From an uncultured Alistipes sp. (lineage in GTDB: Bacteria > Bacteroidota > Bacteroidia > Bacteroidales > Rikenellaceae): DNA of 39,641 nt. Below, piece after piece: positions 1 through 7,906 of the stretch; position 1 is the stretch's first letter; each line of letters starts with the position of its first letter. The position numbers were made by a program, and so were the translations under genes. The stretch covers positions 1-39,641 of the forward strand of contig CANQIF010000019.1 in assembly GCA_947623965.1 (NCBI GenBank). Direction: 5' to 3'. The notes under the pieces were generated by a model. The model searched no databases. It was given only the letters and a program-made list of their open reading frames with translations, and was not told where the DNA came from.

Positions 1-13
1 GCTTAAAATGCCT

Positions 14-21
14 CAAAGATA
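14..21 (-). promoter_or_regulatory. Possible -7 box for a gene left of the window
   Basis: On the minus strand this reads TATCTTTG, a full match to the Bacteroidota -7 consensus TAnnTTTG. It would drive a gene lying outside the window to the left. I see no convincing -33 element, so it is tentative. Nothing else is visible in 1-77. Confidence 0.35.
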
Positions 22-77
22 ATCATTCCCAATTTATTACGAGTTTTTCATCCTACTTTTTGCATATTAGACCAAAA

Positions 78-102
78 CGGACGACTTTTTAAAAGTCGTC
101 CG
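78..102 (-). terminator. Hairpin downstream of tRNA-Met
   Basis: A perfect 12-bp inverted repeat centred on base 90 (arms CGGACGACTTTT and AAAAGTCGTCCG). It starts 4 bases beyond the CCA end of the minus-strand tRNA, and a short T run follows on that strand. It is probably the intrinsic terminator of the tRNA transcript. Confidence 0.6.
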
Positions 103-105
103 CTG

Positions 106-181
106 TGGTAGCGGGGGAAGGACTCGAACCTCCGGCCTCCGGGTTATGAGCCCGACGAGCTACCAACTGCTCTACCCCGCG
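106..181 (-). tRNA. Initiator tRNA-fMet (anticodon CAT)
   Basis: A complete 76-nt cloverleaf on the minus strand: acceptor CGCGGGG/CCCCGCT, anticodon loop CTCATAA, T loop TTCGAGT and an encoded CCA. Three consecutive G-C pairs in the anticodon stem (GGG before and CCC after the loop) and an unpaired first acceptor position (C1 opposite U72) mark it as the initiator rather than elongator Met tRNA. Its promoter and terminator lie immediately on either side, so it is a stand-alone gene. Confidence 0.93.
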
Positions 182-218
182 ATGTATCGTAGAAATCGCT
201 TTCTTTCGTTTGACAATG

Positions 219-249
219 CAAAGATAATACAAAAATCGGTATTCGTCAA
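219..249 (-). promoter_or_regulatory. Promoter of tRNA-fMet
   Basis: The minus strand carries -7 box TATCTTTG (219-226) and a TTG -33 element (247-249) separated by 20 bp, the Bacteroidota arrangement. Transcription should begin near 215, about 34 bases before the mature tRNA 5' end. Confidence 0.65.
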
Positions 250-425
250 GCTTTTTTATCGACAATTTTTCCGCAAAATCGTTTCGTGTTGAGTGCCAGC
301 CGGATAAAAATAATTTTTTTTCAGATCGCACGGCCCGGTGACGGAACAGATCCCGAACTCCGGCGTTCGGGGGGGGCCAGCGTTCGCGATGGGGACGTTC
401 CGGCCCGGATCGGCATTTTCGAAGC

Positions 426-530
426 CTGGCGCCCGGTGTTCGGAACCCGGTGCTTGATGCCCGGTGCCCGTGCCCGGCGCCCGTACCTGGTGCTATGTGC
501 CTTGTACCGGGTGTCCGGCGCCCGGTGCGT
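426..530. repeat. Degenerate GCCCGGTG minisatellite
   Basis: In the 250-543 gap behind the Hdr operon the motif GCCCGGTG and variants (CCCGGTGTT, CCCGGTGCT, CCCGGCGCC, ACCGGGTGTC) recur roughly every 10-16 bases. Spacing is irregular and the copies have diverged. It has no reading frame of its own. It is one of four unrelated short tandem repeats at gene 3' ends in this window. The rest of the gap (250-425) shows no feature. Confidence 0.6.
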
Positions 531-543
531 CTCCTTTCTCCCG

Positions 544-2328
544 TTATTTCAGGTTGGCGGCAACCACCTCGGCGAGGTCCAACACGGGGGTCGTCGTGCC
601 GCGGCCGATCGCCTTTTTGCAAAGGGGGCAGGCCGTCACGATCGTTTCGGCCCCCGTGCGGTCGAGCGAGGCGGCGACGTCGCGGGCCAGCGAGAGCTGC
701 TCGCCGTCCGTGATCTCGAGGTCGGCGACCGACGAGCCGCAGCAAAGCGCCTCGGCGCGGGTCTCGGCCGGTTCGCAAAGGGTGCCGACCGCCTCGATCA
801 CGGCGCGCGGCTCGTCGTAGATGCCGCTGCCGCGCCCCAGCTCGCACGGGTCGTGGTAGGTGAAGCGCTTCGCCGGCGTCGGCGCCACCTGCAGCCGCCC
901 GGCCTGCAGCAGCCGCAGCAGGTATTCCGAGTGGTGCAGCACCTCGATCCCCTCAAGGCGGTAGTCCTCGCGGAAGACCCGGAGGCAGATCGGGCAGGAG
1001 GTGACGAGCGTCGTGATGTTGTGGCGGCGGAAGAGCTCGGTATTGTAATCCATCATCTTGCGCGCGGCATCGACCTCGCCTGCGAGTTTGAGCGGGCGGC
1101 CGCAGCAGACGCCCCCTTCGCGGTCGGCCCACCAGACCGCCTCGTTCGCTGCGGCGAAGATCCGCTCCATGGCGCGCAGCGTGCGGGGCGTCTGCAGGGT
1201 CATGCAGCCGGCGAAGTAACCCACGCGCCCCTCGCCCGCCGAGCGGTCGATCCCCTGCAGGTAGTCGTAGCGGCGGTCCGTCGGGACATTGCGCAGCGCC
1301 GTGCGGGCGTTGAGCCGCAGCGTGTTGAGGTCGATGCCCACCGGGCAGCGTTCGGCGCAGCGGCCGCACATGAGGCAGTGGTCCGTCGTGCGGCGGCGGA
1401 GCTTGCGGTAGCGGCGGTCGCGCAGGAAGTAGACCGCCTGCACGTCGTCGGCGTGCAGCGTCCGCTGCAGCTGGCAGGGGTCGATGCAGATGCCGCAGCG
1501 CGAGCAGGCCTCCGTCTGGAAGTGGTCGAAGAAGCCCTTCTTCTCGCGCGAGCGGATGCCGTAGCAGCGCAGGAAGATCAGCGGAATTTCCGTGAAGATG
1601 TGCATGTAGCGCGAGAAGGGGAGGGCGGCGAAGAAGAGCCCGAGGGCGGTTGAGTAGCACCACCAGGCCGCCTCGTTGAGCGGCGCGAGGGTCGTCGGGG
1701 TGAGGTGCGAGGCCAGCAGTGTGCCGAGCGACCCGGTGAGGAATCCGCCGCCGCCGTGCAGTGCGCAGACGAGGCTCTCGGCGGCGAGGCGCAGCGGGAA
1801 GATGCACCACAGCGCCGAGAGGGCGAGGCGGTCGCCCCAGACGTGGCGCGTCGTGCGGCGCAGCCCCAGCATCCGCGAGCGCATTCGCTTGCACCAGGCC
1901 AGCGCCACGCCCGAGAGGACGAGAAGCAGCAGGGCGTCCATCGTCTCGTCGAAGAGGGGCGAGTGGGGGAGGCCGGTGGCGAAATACTTGAAGAAGACGT
2001 GGCCCTGCAGCGGCACGAAGCGCAGCCCGAGCCGGGCGAGGGTCTCGATCCAGCCCACGGCGATAAGCAGGAACCAGCCGAAGGCGAGCGAGGTGTGCAT
2101 GTAGCCCAGCAGGGGGTTGACGCGCCAGATGCGGCGGTGGAGCAGCGCTTCGCGCACCGTCTCCCACAGGGCGGCGAGGCTTCGGCGCGAGAAGAGGCCG
2201 CGCCGGATGCGCCGCCTGTCGTCGGGGGCGAGGCGGGCGATCCAGACGCCCCACTTGATCCCTATGGTGAGGAACATAAAGAGGGCGCCGAGGATGAACG
2301 GCAGGGTGAAGGGGGCGTAGAAACTCAT
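544..2328 (-). CDS. Membrane-bound Hdr-like Fe-S oxidoreductase (HdrE/HdrD or DsrMK-type fusion)
   Basis: A 594-residue protein. The N-terminal ~250 residues hold about five hydrophobic segments with histidines in GYMHTSLA and RYMHIF that could bind b-type haem, like the NarI/HdrE/DsrM membrane subunits. Two 4Fe-4S motifs follow (CSRCGICIDPC and CLMCGRCAERCPVG), then two CCG domains (FAGC, VCCGR, SCPIC; then DPCELG, LCCGSS, ACPLC) as in HdrD/DsrK/GlpC. It probably passes electrons between the quinone pool and its soluble Hdr partners. The start is set by ATGA overlap with the upstream hdrC-like gene; an in-frame extension to 2430 lies inside that gene and is rejected. It is the last gene of the operon. 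The exact substrate cannot be told from sequence. Confidence 0.88.
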   Translation of the reverse strand: MSFYAPFTLPFILGALFMFLTIGIKWGVWIARLAPDDRRRIRRGLFSRRSLAALWETVREALLHRRIWRVNPLLGYMHTSLAFGWFLLIAVGWIETLARLGLRFVPLQGHVFFKYFATGLPHSPLFDETMDALLLLVLSGVALAWCKRMRSRMLGLRRTTRHVWGDRLALSALWCIFPLRLAAESLVCALHGGGGFLTGSLGTLLASHLTPTTLAPLNEAAWWCYSTALGLFFAALPFSRYMHIFTEIPLIFLRCYGIRSREKKGFFDHFQTEACSRCGICIDPCQLQRTLHADDVQAVYFLRDRRYRKLRRRTTDHCLMCGRCAERCPVGIDLNTLRLNARTALRNVPTDRRYDYLQGIDRSAGEGRVGYFAGCMTLQTPRTLRAMERIFAAANEAVWWADREGGVCCGRPLKLAGEVDAARKMMDYNTELFRRHNITTLVTSCPICLRVFREDYRLEGIEVLHHSEYLLRLLQAGRLQVAPTPAKRFTYHDPCELGRGSGIYDEPRAVIEAVGTLCEPAETRAEALCCGSSVADLEITDGEQLSLARDVAASLDRTGAETIVTACPLCKKAIGRGTTTPVLDLAEVVAANLK

Positions 2329-2666
2329 TCCGGTTGCAGGTATCCCATGTTGCGTTTGATGAGCTGCACGACGCCGCGCGTGTTGATGCCGCGCGGACAC
2401 GTGAGGCGGCATTTGCCGCAGAGCATGCACTTGTTGATCTCGTCGTAGATCCCCTTGAACTCGCCGCGCCGGATGAGGGTGTGGAGCCGGCGGAAGTTGA
2501 AGTCGGTCAGGGCGCCCGCCGTGCAGGTCGCCGTGCAGCTGCCGCAGCCGATGCAGCTTTGCAGCTCGGGCATCTTCCCGAGGACGGCGTTGCCCTTGTA
2601 GAACTCGTTGCGGTCGAGGTCGATGGTGCGGGGTTTCGAAATGCCGTATCCGAAGTCGAGTGCCAT
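2325..2666 (-). CDS. HdrC-like 4Fe-4S ferredoxin subunit
   Basis: A 113-residue protein beginning MALDFGYGIS. It carries two classical 4Fe-4S motifs, CIGCGSCTATC (C38-C48) and CMLCGKCRLTCP (C80-C90), the layout of HdrC and QmoC soluble domains. Its role is electron relay between the HdrA-like flavoprotein and the downstream membrane-bound HdrD-type subunit. Its stop codon overlaps the start of that gene (ATGA), and the HdrA gene ends 2 bp before its own start, so the three are very likely translationally coupled. A longer open frame running back to 4046 lies across hdrA and is not real. Confidence 0.88.
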   Translation of the reverse strand: MALDFGYGISKPRTIDLDRNEFYKGNAVLGKMPELQSCIGCGSCTATCTAGALTDFNFRRLHTLIRRGEFKGIYDEINKCMLCGKCRLTCPRGINTRGVVQLIKRNMGYLQPE

Positions 2667-2668
2667 GG

Positions 2669-3679
2669 TCAGCGATTTTTGAGGTATGCGGCGACCGCCT
2701 CGGCTGCGGCGACCGCCTCGTTCAGCGTCTCGCCGATGGTCTTGGGCGCGGTGATCGTGCCGGCGTAGAAGATGCCCTCGACCGAGCTGCGGATGTTGCC
2801 GAGGAAGAGATCGCGCGGCGCCAGAAAGCCGCTCGGGGCCGTTTCGAGGCCGGCAGAGGCGGCCAGTGCGGCGTTGTCGTCGTTGGCCCGCATGCCGACG
2901 AGCAGCACCAGCAGATCGACGCTCATGCGCAGCGGGCGCCCCGTCAGTGTATCTTCGGCCTTGATCTGGATCCGGCCGTCGAAGGTCGGCGCCGCCTCGG
3001 AGATGCGGCCGCGGATGAAGTGGATGTTCGAGCGGAGCTGCGCTTCGCGGTAGAGCTCCTCGTAGCCCGGGCCGAACATGCGGATGTCCATATAGAAGTT
3101 GAAGATTTCGGCGCCGGGGAAGCGCTGCTTGAGCTCCATGGCCTGCTTGACGCCCGTGATGCAGCAGACGCGCGAGCAGTGCTTCTGGCAGACCTTCTCG
3201 TCGCGCGAGCCGACACAGTGCAGAAAGGCGATGCGGCGCGGGGCGGCGCCGTTCACCGTGGGGAGCGTCCCGGCGAGGAGCATCCGCTCGATGTCGGCCG
3301 AGGTGTAGACGTGTTCGTAGAGGCCGTAGCCGTACTCCTCCTTGATGCCGGCGTCGAAGAGGGTGAAGCCCGAGGCGAGGATCGCGGCGTCGCCCTCGAT
3401 CGTGCGGCCGTCGGCCAGCTCGACGCGGCGGGCATCGAAGCGGACCGCCGTGCAGCCCGTCAGCACCTCGATGCCGCGGGCGGCGACCGCCGCGCGGAGC
3501 TCCTCGACGATGCCCGCCGCCGGCGTGAAGGTCGGGAAGAGGGCGTGCCAGTTCCGCACCTTGCCGCCGAGCACCGCCTCGCGCTCGATCACGACGGGGT
3601 GCAGCCCCGCGTCGGCCAGGCTGACGGCGCTGCGCATGCCGGCGATGCCGCCGCCGATGATGAGGATTCGTTTCGTCAT
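2669..3679 (-). CDS. HdrA-like FAD-binding subunit
   Basis: A 336-residue flavoprotein. It opens with a Rossmann FAD motif (GGGIAG, residues 9-14) and carries the HdrA signature in CVGSRDEK (155-162) and the cysteine cluster C164, C168, C172, C173 followed by ITGVKQAMELK, then GPGYEELYREAQ and a C-terminal FAD segment near GIFYAGTITAPKTI. It is about half the length of methanogen HdrA (around 650 residues) and lacks the extra N-terminal and C-terminal ferredoxin domains; the separate HdrC genes may supply those. The start is placed at MTKRILIIGGG. The frame continues upstream, but into a repeat module. Confidence 0.88.
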   Translation of the reverse strand: MTKRILIIGGGIAGMRSAVSLADAGLHPVVIEREAVLGGKVRNWHALFPTFTPAAGIVEELRAAVAARGIEVLTGCTAVRFDARRVELADGRTIEGDAAILASGFTLFDAGIKEEYGYGLYEHVYTSADIERMLLAGTLPTVNGAAPRRIAFLHCVGSRDEKVCQKHCSRVCCITGVKQAMELKQRFPGAEIFNFYMDIRMFGPGYEELYREAQLRSNIHFIRGRISEAAPTFDGRIQIKAEDTLTGRPLRMSVDLLVLLVGMRANDDNAALAASAGLETAPSGFLAPRDLFLGNIRSSVEGIFYAGTITAPKTIGETLNEAVAAAEAVAAYLKNR

Positions 3680-3704
3680 AAATCGTTTCGGTTTCGTTTG
3701 AATG

Positions 3705-3870
3705 CCGCGGCTTCCTGCGGAAGCCGCGCGGGCCGCAGCCTGAGGGCGGCGGAGGCCCGCAGCTCCCTGGCGTCGCAGGCGCGCACTCCGCAGGCTGCGC
3801 CCCGCAGGCACACGTTCTTACAAGTATGCCGTCCTGCAGGCTGCGGCCCGCGCGGTTCCTTCCCGGAGCT
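3705..3870 (+). repeat. Repeat cluster C1 (P module inside the Hdr operon)
   Basis: The 221-bp gap between the HdrA-like and HdrB-like genes holds a hairpin (GCGGCTTCC, loop TGC, GGAAGCCGC; 3707-3727), then a P1 module running from GGGCCGCAGCCT near 3731 to GCAGGCTGCGCCCCG near 3804. A fragment of a second module (GCAGGCTGCGGCCCGC) lies near 3837-3852. This is the only copy found inside an apparent operon. It has no start-codon-linked frame of its own. Confidence 0.8.
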
Positions 3871-3900
3871 GCAGGTTCCCAGTATCTTCGTATATCGAAT

Positions 3901-4992
3901 TTACTCCCGGATCCGGTAGACCCGCTTGTCGGGGCCGCTGTTGACGACCGCCGCTTCGGGTCTGCCGATGTATTTGCCGTCGCGGCCGAGGTATTTGGCC
4001 GCGGGGTCGAACTCGACGCCCATCTTTCGCAGTAGCGGTTCGACATCGACCTGGTGGAACTGCATCCCCAGCTCCCAGGGGTCGTAGCCCAGCACCAGCC
4101 CGGCCATCTCCTCGTAGGTCAGCACCGGGATGCCGCGCCCGTCGGCGCCGTAGGTCGTCCCCTCCATCTCGGCGATGGCGTACTGCCACTTGTCGAGGAA
4201 CATCGAGCAGCCCGGGCAGTTGGCGACGATGAAGTCGGGTTTGTAGGGGGCCATGCTTTCGAGTTTCTTGTGCGAATTGGCGATCGAGTAGCCGCGGTTG
4301 GCCTGCACCAGATAGTTGCGGAAGCCGAAGCCGCAGCAGTGGCGCCGCTCGGGGTAGTCGATGCACGTGCCGCCCCAGCTCTCGATCATCCCCGCCAGCA
4401 CGTAGGGGAACTCAGCCCCGCCGATCCCCGACTTGGGGAAGATTTTGGCGTAGTGGCAGCCGATGTGCTCGACGACGCGCAGCGGTTCGCCCGTCTGGAC
4501 GTTGACGAGCCGGCGGCGGGCCCGTGCAGCGATCTGCTCGCGGAAGTGGTAGACGACGTCCGAGGTGTGGGAGACGCTTTTCGGGAGGACCAGCTCGCGG
4601 CCCGTCGCCTCCTTCAGGTAGCGGCGCGTCCGCTCCTCGGTCTCGGGGAACTCCTCCCAGGTGTTGAGAATCTCGTTGTAGATGCCGAACGAGGTGATGC
4701 ACGAGGTGACGAGGTGTTCGTACCCCGCTTCGGCCATGAGGGCGAACTGGCGGGCGACGACCGTCATGATCGTCTCCAGCGGGACGATGTCCGAGTGGTA
4801 GCCGATCCCCGTGCAGGAGGTGTGGCGCGGGTCGTCGCAGATGTCGCGGCCCAGCTCCTCGCCGAGGATCCGCAGAAAGGCGCGCTCGCTGCCCGGGAAG
4901 AAGTTCTGCCGGATGCAGCTGCGTGCGTAGTAGTAGTGATCGTCGGCGATCTGTTTCTGGTACTCTGACCAGCTCGCTCCTCGTCCTGCCAT
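3901..4992 (-). CDS. HdrB-like CCG-domain subunit
   Basis: A 363-residue cytosolic protein with the HdrB/CCG pattern. The first half has SCTGIGYHSD and VTSCITSFG; the second has HIGCHYAKI, a full CCG in RRHCCGFGF and NCPGC. In HdrB the two CCG motifs ligate unusual non-cubane Fe-S clusters at the disulfide site; here the first motif lacks the paired cysteines, so perhaps only one cluster forms. The C-terminal ~40 residues (PAAKYLGRDGKYIGRPEAA) are unlike core HdrB. It lies 5 bp behind the first HdrC-like gene, starting MAGRGASWSE. Confidence 0.85.
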   Translation of the reverse strand: MAGRGASWSEYQKQIADDHYYYARSCIRQNFFPGSERAFLRILGEELGRDICDDPRHTSCTGIGYHSDIVPLETIMTVVARQFALMAEAGYEHLVTSCITSFGIYNEILNTWEEFPETEERTRRYLKEATGRELVLPKSVSHTSDVVYHFREQIAARARRRLVNVQTGEPLRVVEHIGCHYAKIFPKSGIGGAEFPYVLAGMIESWGGTCIDYPERRHCCGFGFRNYLVQANRGYSIANSHKKLESMAPYKPDFIVANCPGCSMFLDKWQYAIAEMEGTTYGADGRGIPVLTYEEMAGLVLGYDPWELGMQFHQVDVEPLLRKMGVEFDPAAKYLGRDGKYIGRPEAAVVNSGPDKRVYRIRE

Positions 4993-4997
4993 AGTCG

Positions 4998-5693
4998 TCA
5001 ATCGTTTCGGGTGGTGTTGCGGCTGAAGGTGTCCGCGGCGTAGCGCTCGTCGGCGCCGTCGTAGCCCATTTCGCGGGCCTTGCGGTCGGAGTGTTTCTCG
5101 ATGAGGTCGAACATCCGGCGGCCGCCGCTCACCTCGAAGATGCGGTCGAGCTCCTCGAGCGACTGGCGGTCGATCCGGCGCAGGGCGCCGGCGCCCTCGC
5201 GGTCGTAGGAGGGGGTGAGGCGGCCGTAGACCTCGCGGTCGTTCGCGACGATCCAGCGCCAGACGGGCCCCTGCTCGGGGTGGGTCTCCGGGCGGACCAA
5301 TTGCGGGGTGAGGCAGTAGCCCGTGCGGAGGATGTTTTCGCCGATCGAACGTTTCAGACAGAGCTGCTGGCGCCCCTTTTCGCTCTCGACGAAGAAGCCC
5401 AGCTTCTGTGAGAGGGTGCGCAGGGCCTGGATGACGTAGCCCGGGGTGTTGCCCCGCGGGCAGCGCGGACGGCACGACATGCACTCGCCGCAATACCAGA
5501 TGCGCTCCGAGCGGAGCAGCTCCTCGATCGCGTCGTCGTTGCGGGTCTGGACGATGCTGACGATCTGCCGCGGATCGTAGTCGTAGAACTCGGCCGCTGG
5601 GCAGACGCCCGTGCAGACGCCGCAGTTCATGCAGGCCTTGAGCCCTTCGCGGAACCGCACGTCCTCCAGCAGCATATCGTAGTATTTGTCCAT
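4998..5693 (-). CDS. HdrC-like ferredoxin subunit, first gene of the Hdr operon
   Basis: A 231-residue protein with two 4Fe-4S motifs near the N terminus, CMNCGVCTGVCP and CGECMSCRPRCP, followed by about 150 mostly helical, charged residues. It matches HdrC/QmoC-type soluble subunits and would connect the HdrB-like protein encoded 5 bp downstream to the other Fe-S subunits. I chose MDKYYDML as start: the -7 box at 5721-5728 puts transcription near 5717, which leaves about 24 bases of leader. The alternative start at 5711 would have only about 6. The open frame running through the HdrB gene is a shadow. Confidence 0.85.
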   Translation of the reverse strand: MDKYYDMLLEDVRFREGLKACMNCGVCTGVCPAAEFYDYDPRQIVSIVQTRNDDAIEELLRSERIWYCGECMSCRPRCPRGNTPGYVIQALRTLSQKLGFFVESEKGRQQLCLKRSIGENILRTGYCLTPQLVRPETHPEQGPVWRWIVANDREVYGRLTPSYDREGAGALRRIDRQSLEELDRIFEVSGGRRMFDLIEKHSDRKAREMGYDGADERYAADTFSRNTTRND

Positions 5694-5720
5694 AGCGAAG
5701 CCGAAAAACATTCACCGAGG

Positions 5721-5728
5721 CAAAGGTA
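5721..5728 (-). promoter_or_regulatory. -7 box of the Hdr operon
   Basis: The minus strand reads TACCTTTG, a perfect TAnnTTTG. It lies 28 bp ahead of the chosen first start codon and supports the shorter start. A clear -33 element is not visible. Confidence 0.6.
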
Positions 5729-5849
5729 ATGCTTCTGGTCCGATCCGGAAAGGGTATAAAAGCGTATTTTGGGAGGCGGGAAGGGGCGAAGGGCGGGACG
5801 GAGCCTTCGGCAGCGGAGATTTTGGGGTGCAAGCGATACCGTCAGGCAT

Positions 5850-6222
5850 CGGCGGGCCGCAGCTGCTGTTCGTTAAGGAAGGTCTTGCCTCGGGATCGAT
5901 CGCGCAGCGATCGGTGGGCCGCAGCCTGGGGGCGGCGGAGGCCCGCAGCTCCTCTGTGTCGTTGCGCCCTCCGCAGGCTGCAGCCCGAGCAGGAATGTAT
6001 GCCCAAGCATACCCGGTAGCCCATTTAATTTTGAATTTTGAATTATGAATTTGCGGTTCCGAATGGAACCGCAGCGGGCCGCAGCTTCGTCTGGCGAAGG
6101 CCCGCTGCTCGCGTCCGCAAGTCCGCTTCGAACGGGGCCTCCGCAGGCTGCGCCCCGAAAATGCAGGGGCGTACTGAATTCTGAATCTTGAATTTTGAAC
6201 CGGCGCCCGCCAGGGCGCCTCA
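5850..6222 (+). repeat. Repeat cluster C2 (P1, heptamers, hairpin, P2)
   Basis: This fills most of the gap between the Hdr promoter and the folA 3' end. In order: hairpin CGATCGC-GCA-GCGATCG (5897-5913); P1 module (5914-5988); about 40 bp of spacer; three TTNTGAA heptamers (6029-6049); hairpin TGCGGTTCC-GAAT-GGAACCGCA (6052-6073); P2 module (6074-6158); a second heptamer array (6179-6199); and a last GGCGCC-type palindrome (6202-6219). All modules read on the plus strand, against the flanking genes. 5735-5849 has no other feature. Confidence 0.85.
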
Positions 6223-6227
6223 TCTCT

Positions 6228-6719
6228 TTAGCGGCGGCGGTAGTTCTCGAATCGGAAGGGGTGGGGATAGTTCGCGCCGCACGCAAAGCGTTCGACGCTT
6301 TCTATCTTCCATTCCGAGCGGTCCCATTCCGGGAATCGGGTGTCTCCCTCGTAGGGGTGCTCGACGATGGTGAGCCGAAGCCGCTCGACGATCGGCAGCG
6401 CCAGTGCGTAGAGCTGCGCCCCGCCGATGATAAAGCCCTCTTCGCCGCCGGGTGCGGCGGCGGCCCGGCGGATCGCCGCTTCGAGCGAATCGACCGTCGT
6501 GCACCCTTCGATGGCGGTGCGGGTGCGGGTGACGACGATGTTCGTGCGGCCGGGCAGCGGGCGGCCCAGCGACTCGAAGGTCTTGCGGCCCATGATCACG
6601 GGGTGGCCCGTGGTGAGCTGCCGGAAGCGTTTCAGATCTTCGGAAATATGCCACAACAGGGCGTTGCGGTCGCCGATCACGCCGTTTTCGGCGACGGCGG
6701 CGATAAGGGTGAGAATCAT
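6228..6719 (-). CDS. folA: Dihydrofolate reductase
   Basis: A 163-residue type I DHFR, the usual length. Landmarks are [16 protein letters not shown] at the N terminus, [13 protein letters not shown] around the substrate-binding acid, [13 protein letters not shown] for [18 protein letters not shown], and [13 protein letters not shown] with the second nucleotide motif. It reduces dihydrofolate to tetrahydrofolate with NADPH, replenishing the folate that the neighbouring thyA product oxidises. It follows thyA in the same direction after a 293-bp gap holding a minisatellite. A TACATTCG box just upstream (6722-6729) suggests it may also have its own, nearly leaderless promoter. Confidence 0.96.
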   Translation of the reverse strand: MILTLIAAVAENGVIGDRNALLWHISEDLKRFRQLTTGHPVIMGRKTFESLGRPLPGRTNIVVTRTRTAIEGCTTVDSLEAAIRRAAAAPGGEEGFIIGGAQLYALALPIVERLRLTIVEHPYEGDTRFPEWDRSEWKIESVERFACGANYPHPFRFENYRRR

Positions 6720-6777
6720 GGCGAATGTACGGAACGAGAATATATCACAAAATCGGGCATCGCCCGCGGCGATGCCG

Positions 6778-7005
6778 GCGTCAGGACAAGGCGTCAGGGC
6801 AAGGCGTCAAGGCAAGGCGTCAAGGCAAGGCGCCCAGGGGCAAGGCGTCAAGGCATCCAAACATCAAAGCAAGGCCGCAAAGCGAAAAAGCGGCAAGGCA
6901 GCGATGCCGGCGTCAAACCGTCGAAGGCAGCAACGCGTCAAAGCGTCAGAATGCCAAAGCTGCAAGGCCGGCAGCAGCGCAACAAAGCGTCTCCGCCGCA
7001 AAGCC
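6778..7005. repeat. GCGTCAAGGCAAG minisatellite between thyA and folA
   Basis: A 13-bp unit GCGTCAAGGCAAG is repeated four times in register (6778-6829), then a 15-bp variant and further decayed copies (GGCATCC, CATCAAAGCAAG, GTCAAACCGTCG, GCGTCAAAGCGTC) to about 7005. Variation grows toward thyA. The unit is not a multiple of three and has no coding signal. It occupies nearly the whole intergenic gap. Confidence 0.85.
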
Positions 7006-7012
7006 CCCGCCC

Positions 7013-7906
7013 CTAAAACGACATCGGCGCCTTGATCGCCGGCCACGGGTCGTACCCTTCGAGGGTGAAATCTTCGTAGCGGAAGTCGAAGATCGACCGC
7101 CGCGCCGGGTCGAGGCGCATCGTCGGCAGCGCCCGCGGCGTGCGCGCGAGCTGCTCCCGGGCCTGCCCCAGGTGGTTCAGGTAGAGGTGCGTATCGCCCA
7201 GCGTGTGGATGAACTCGCCGGGCTGCAGGCCGCAGACCTGCGCCATCATCATCGTCAGCAGGGCATAGGAGGCGATGTTGAAGGGGACCCCCAAGAAGGT
7301 GTCGGCGCTGCGCTGGTAGAGCTGGCACGAGAGCCGCCCCTCGGCCACGTAGAACTGGAAGAGCACGTGGCAGGGGGGCAGGGCCATATCGGCCACCTCG
7401 GCCGCGTTCCAGGCCGAGACTAAAATGCGGCGCGATTCGGGGTTCGTGCGGATCGTCTCGACGGCCGCCGCGATCTGGTCGATCGCCCGCCCGTCGCCCG
7501 CCGGCCACGAGCGCCACTGGTAGCCGTAGATGTGGTTCAGGTCGCCGTAGCGGTAGCCGGCGAGGGGCGACGCTTCGCCCGCCGCGGCGAGAAACCGCTC
7601 GCGGTCGAGGGGCTGCAGCCCCGCCCGGGCGCACAACTCCCCGTAGTAGCGGTAGGCGTCGTTGTCCCAGATGTGAACCCCGTTCTCGACGAGGTAGCGG
7701 ATGTTCGTATCCCCCCGGAGAAACCACAGCAGTTCGTGGATCACCCCCTTCAGGAAGACCCGTTTGGTCGTCAGCAGCGGGAAGCCCTCCGCGAGGTCGA
7801 ACCGCATTTGGTGGCCGAAGATCCCCTTCGTGCCGGTCCCCGTGCGGTCGCCGCGGACGACCCCCTCGGTCAAGATGCGCTGCAGCAGGTCGAGATACTG
7901 TTTCAT
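7013..7906 (-). CDS. thyA: Thymidylate synthase
   Basis: A 297-residue ThyA that methylates dUMP to dTMP using methylenetetrahydrofolate. It has the dUMP-phosphate loop (RGDRTGTGT, 18-26), [11 protein letters not shown], the catalytic cysteine in [12 protein letters not shown] (C179), [21 protein letters not shown] and the C-terminal APMSF tail. About 30 residues between positions 85 and 117 exceed the E. coli enzyme and match the longer small-domain insert seen in other bacterial ThyA. The start codon overlaps the lpxH stop by 4 bp (ATGA), so the two are coupled. With folA it forms the dTMP/folate cycle. Confidence 0.97.
   Translation of the reverse strand: MKQYLDLLQRILTEGVVRGDRTGTGTKGIFGHQMRFDLAEGFPLLTTKRVFLKGVIHELLWFLRGDTNIRYLVENGVHIWDNDAYRYYGELCARAGLQPLDRERFLAAAGEASPLAGYRYGDLNHIYGYQWRSWPAGDGRAIDQIAAAVETIRTNPESRRILVSAWNAAEVADMALPPCHVLFQFYVAEGRLSCQLYQRSADTFLGVPFNIASYALLTMMMAQVCGLQPGEFIHTLGDTHLYLNHLGQAREQLARTPRALPTMRLDPARRSIFDFRYEDFTLEGYDPWPAIKAPMSF

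Noticed and set aside
2325..4046. Long 573-codon frame on the minus strand
   Set aside because: Only its last 113 codons are a real gene (HdrC-like). The rest is a shadow of the HdrA gene and repeat DNA in another frame.
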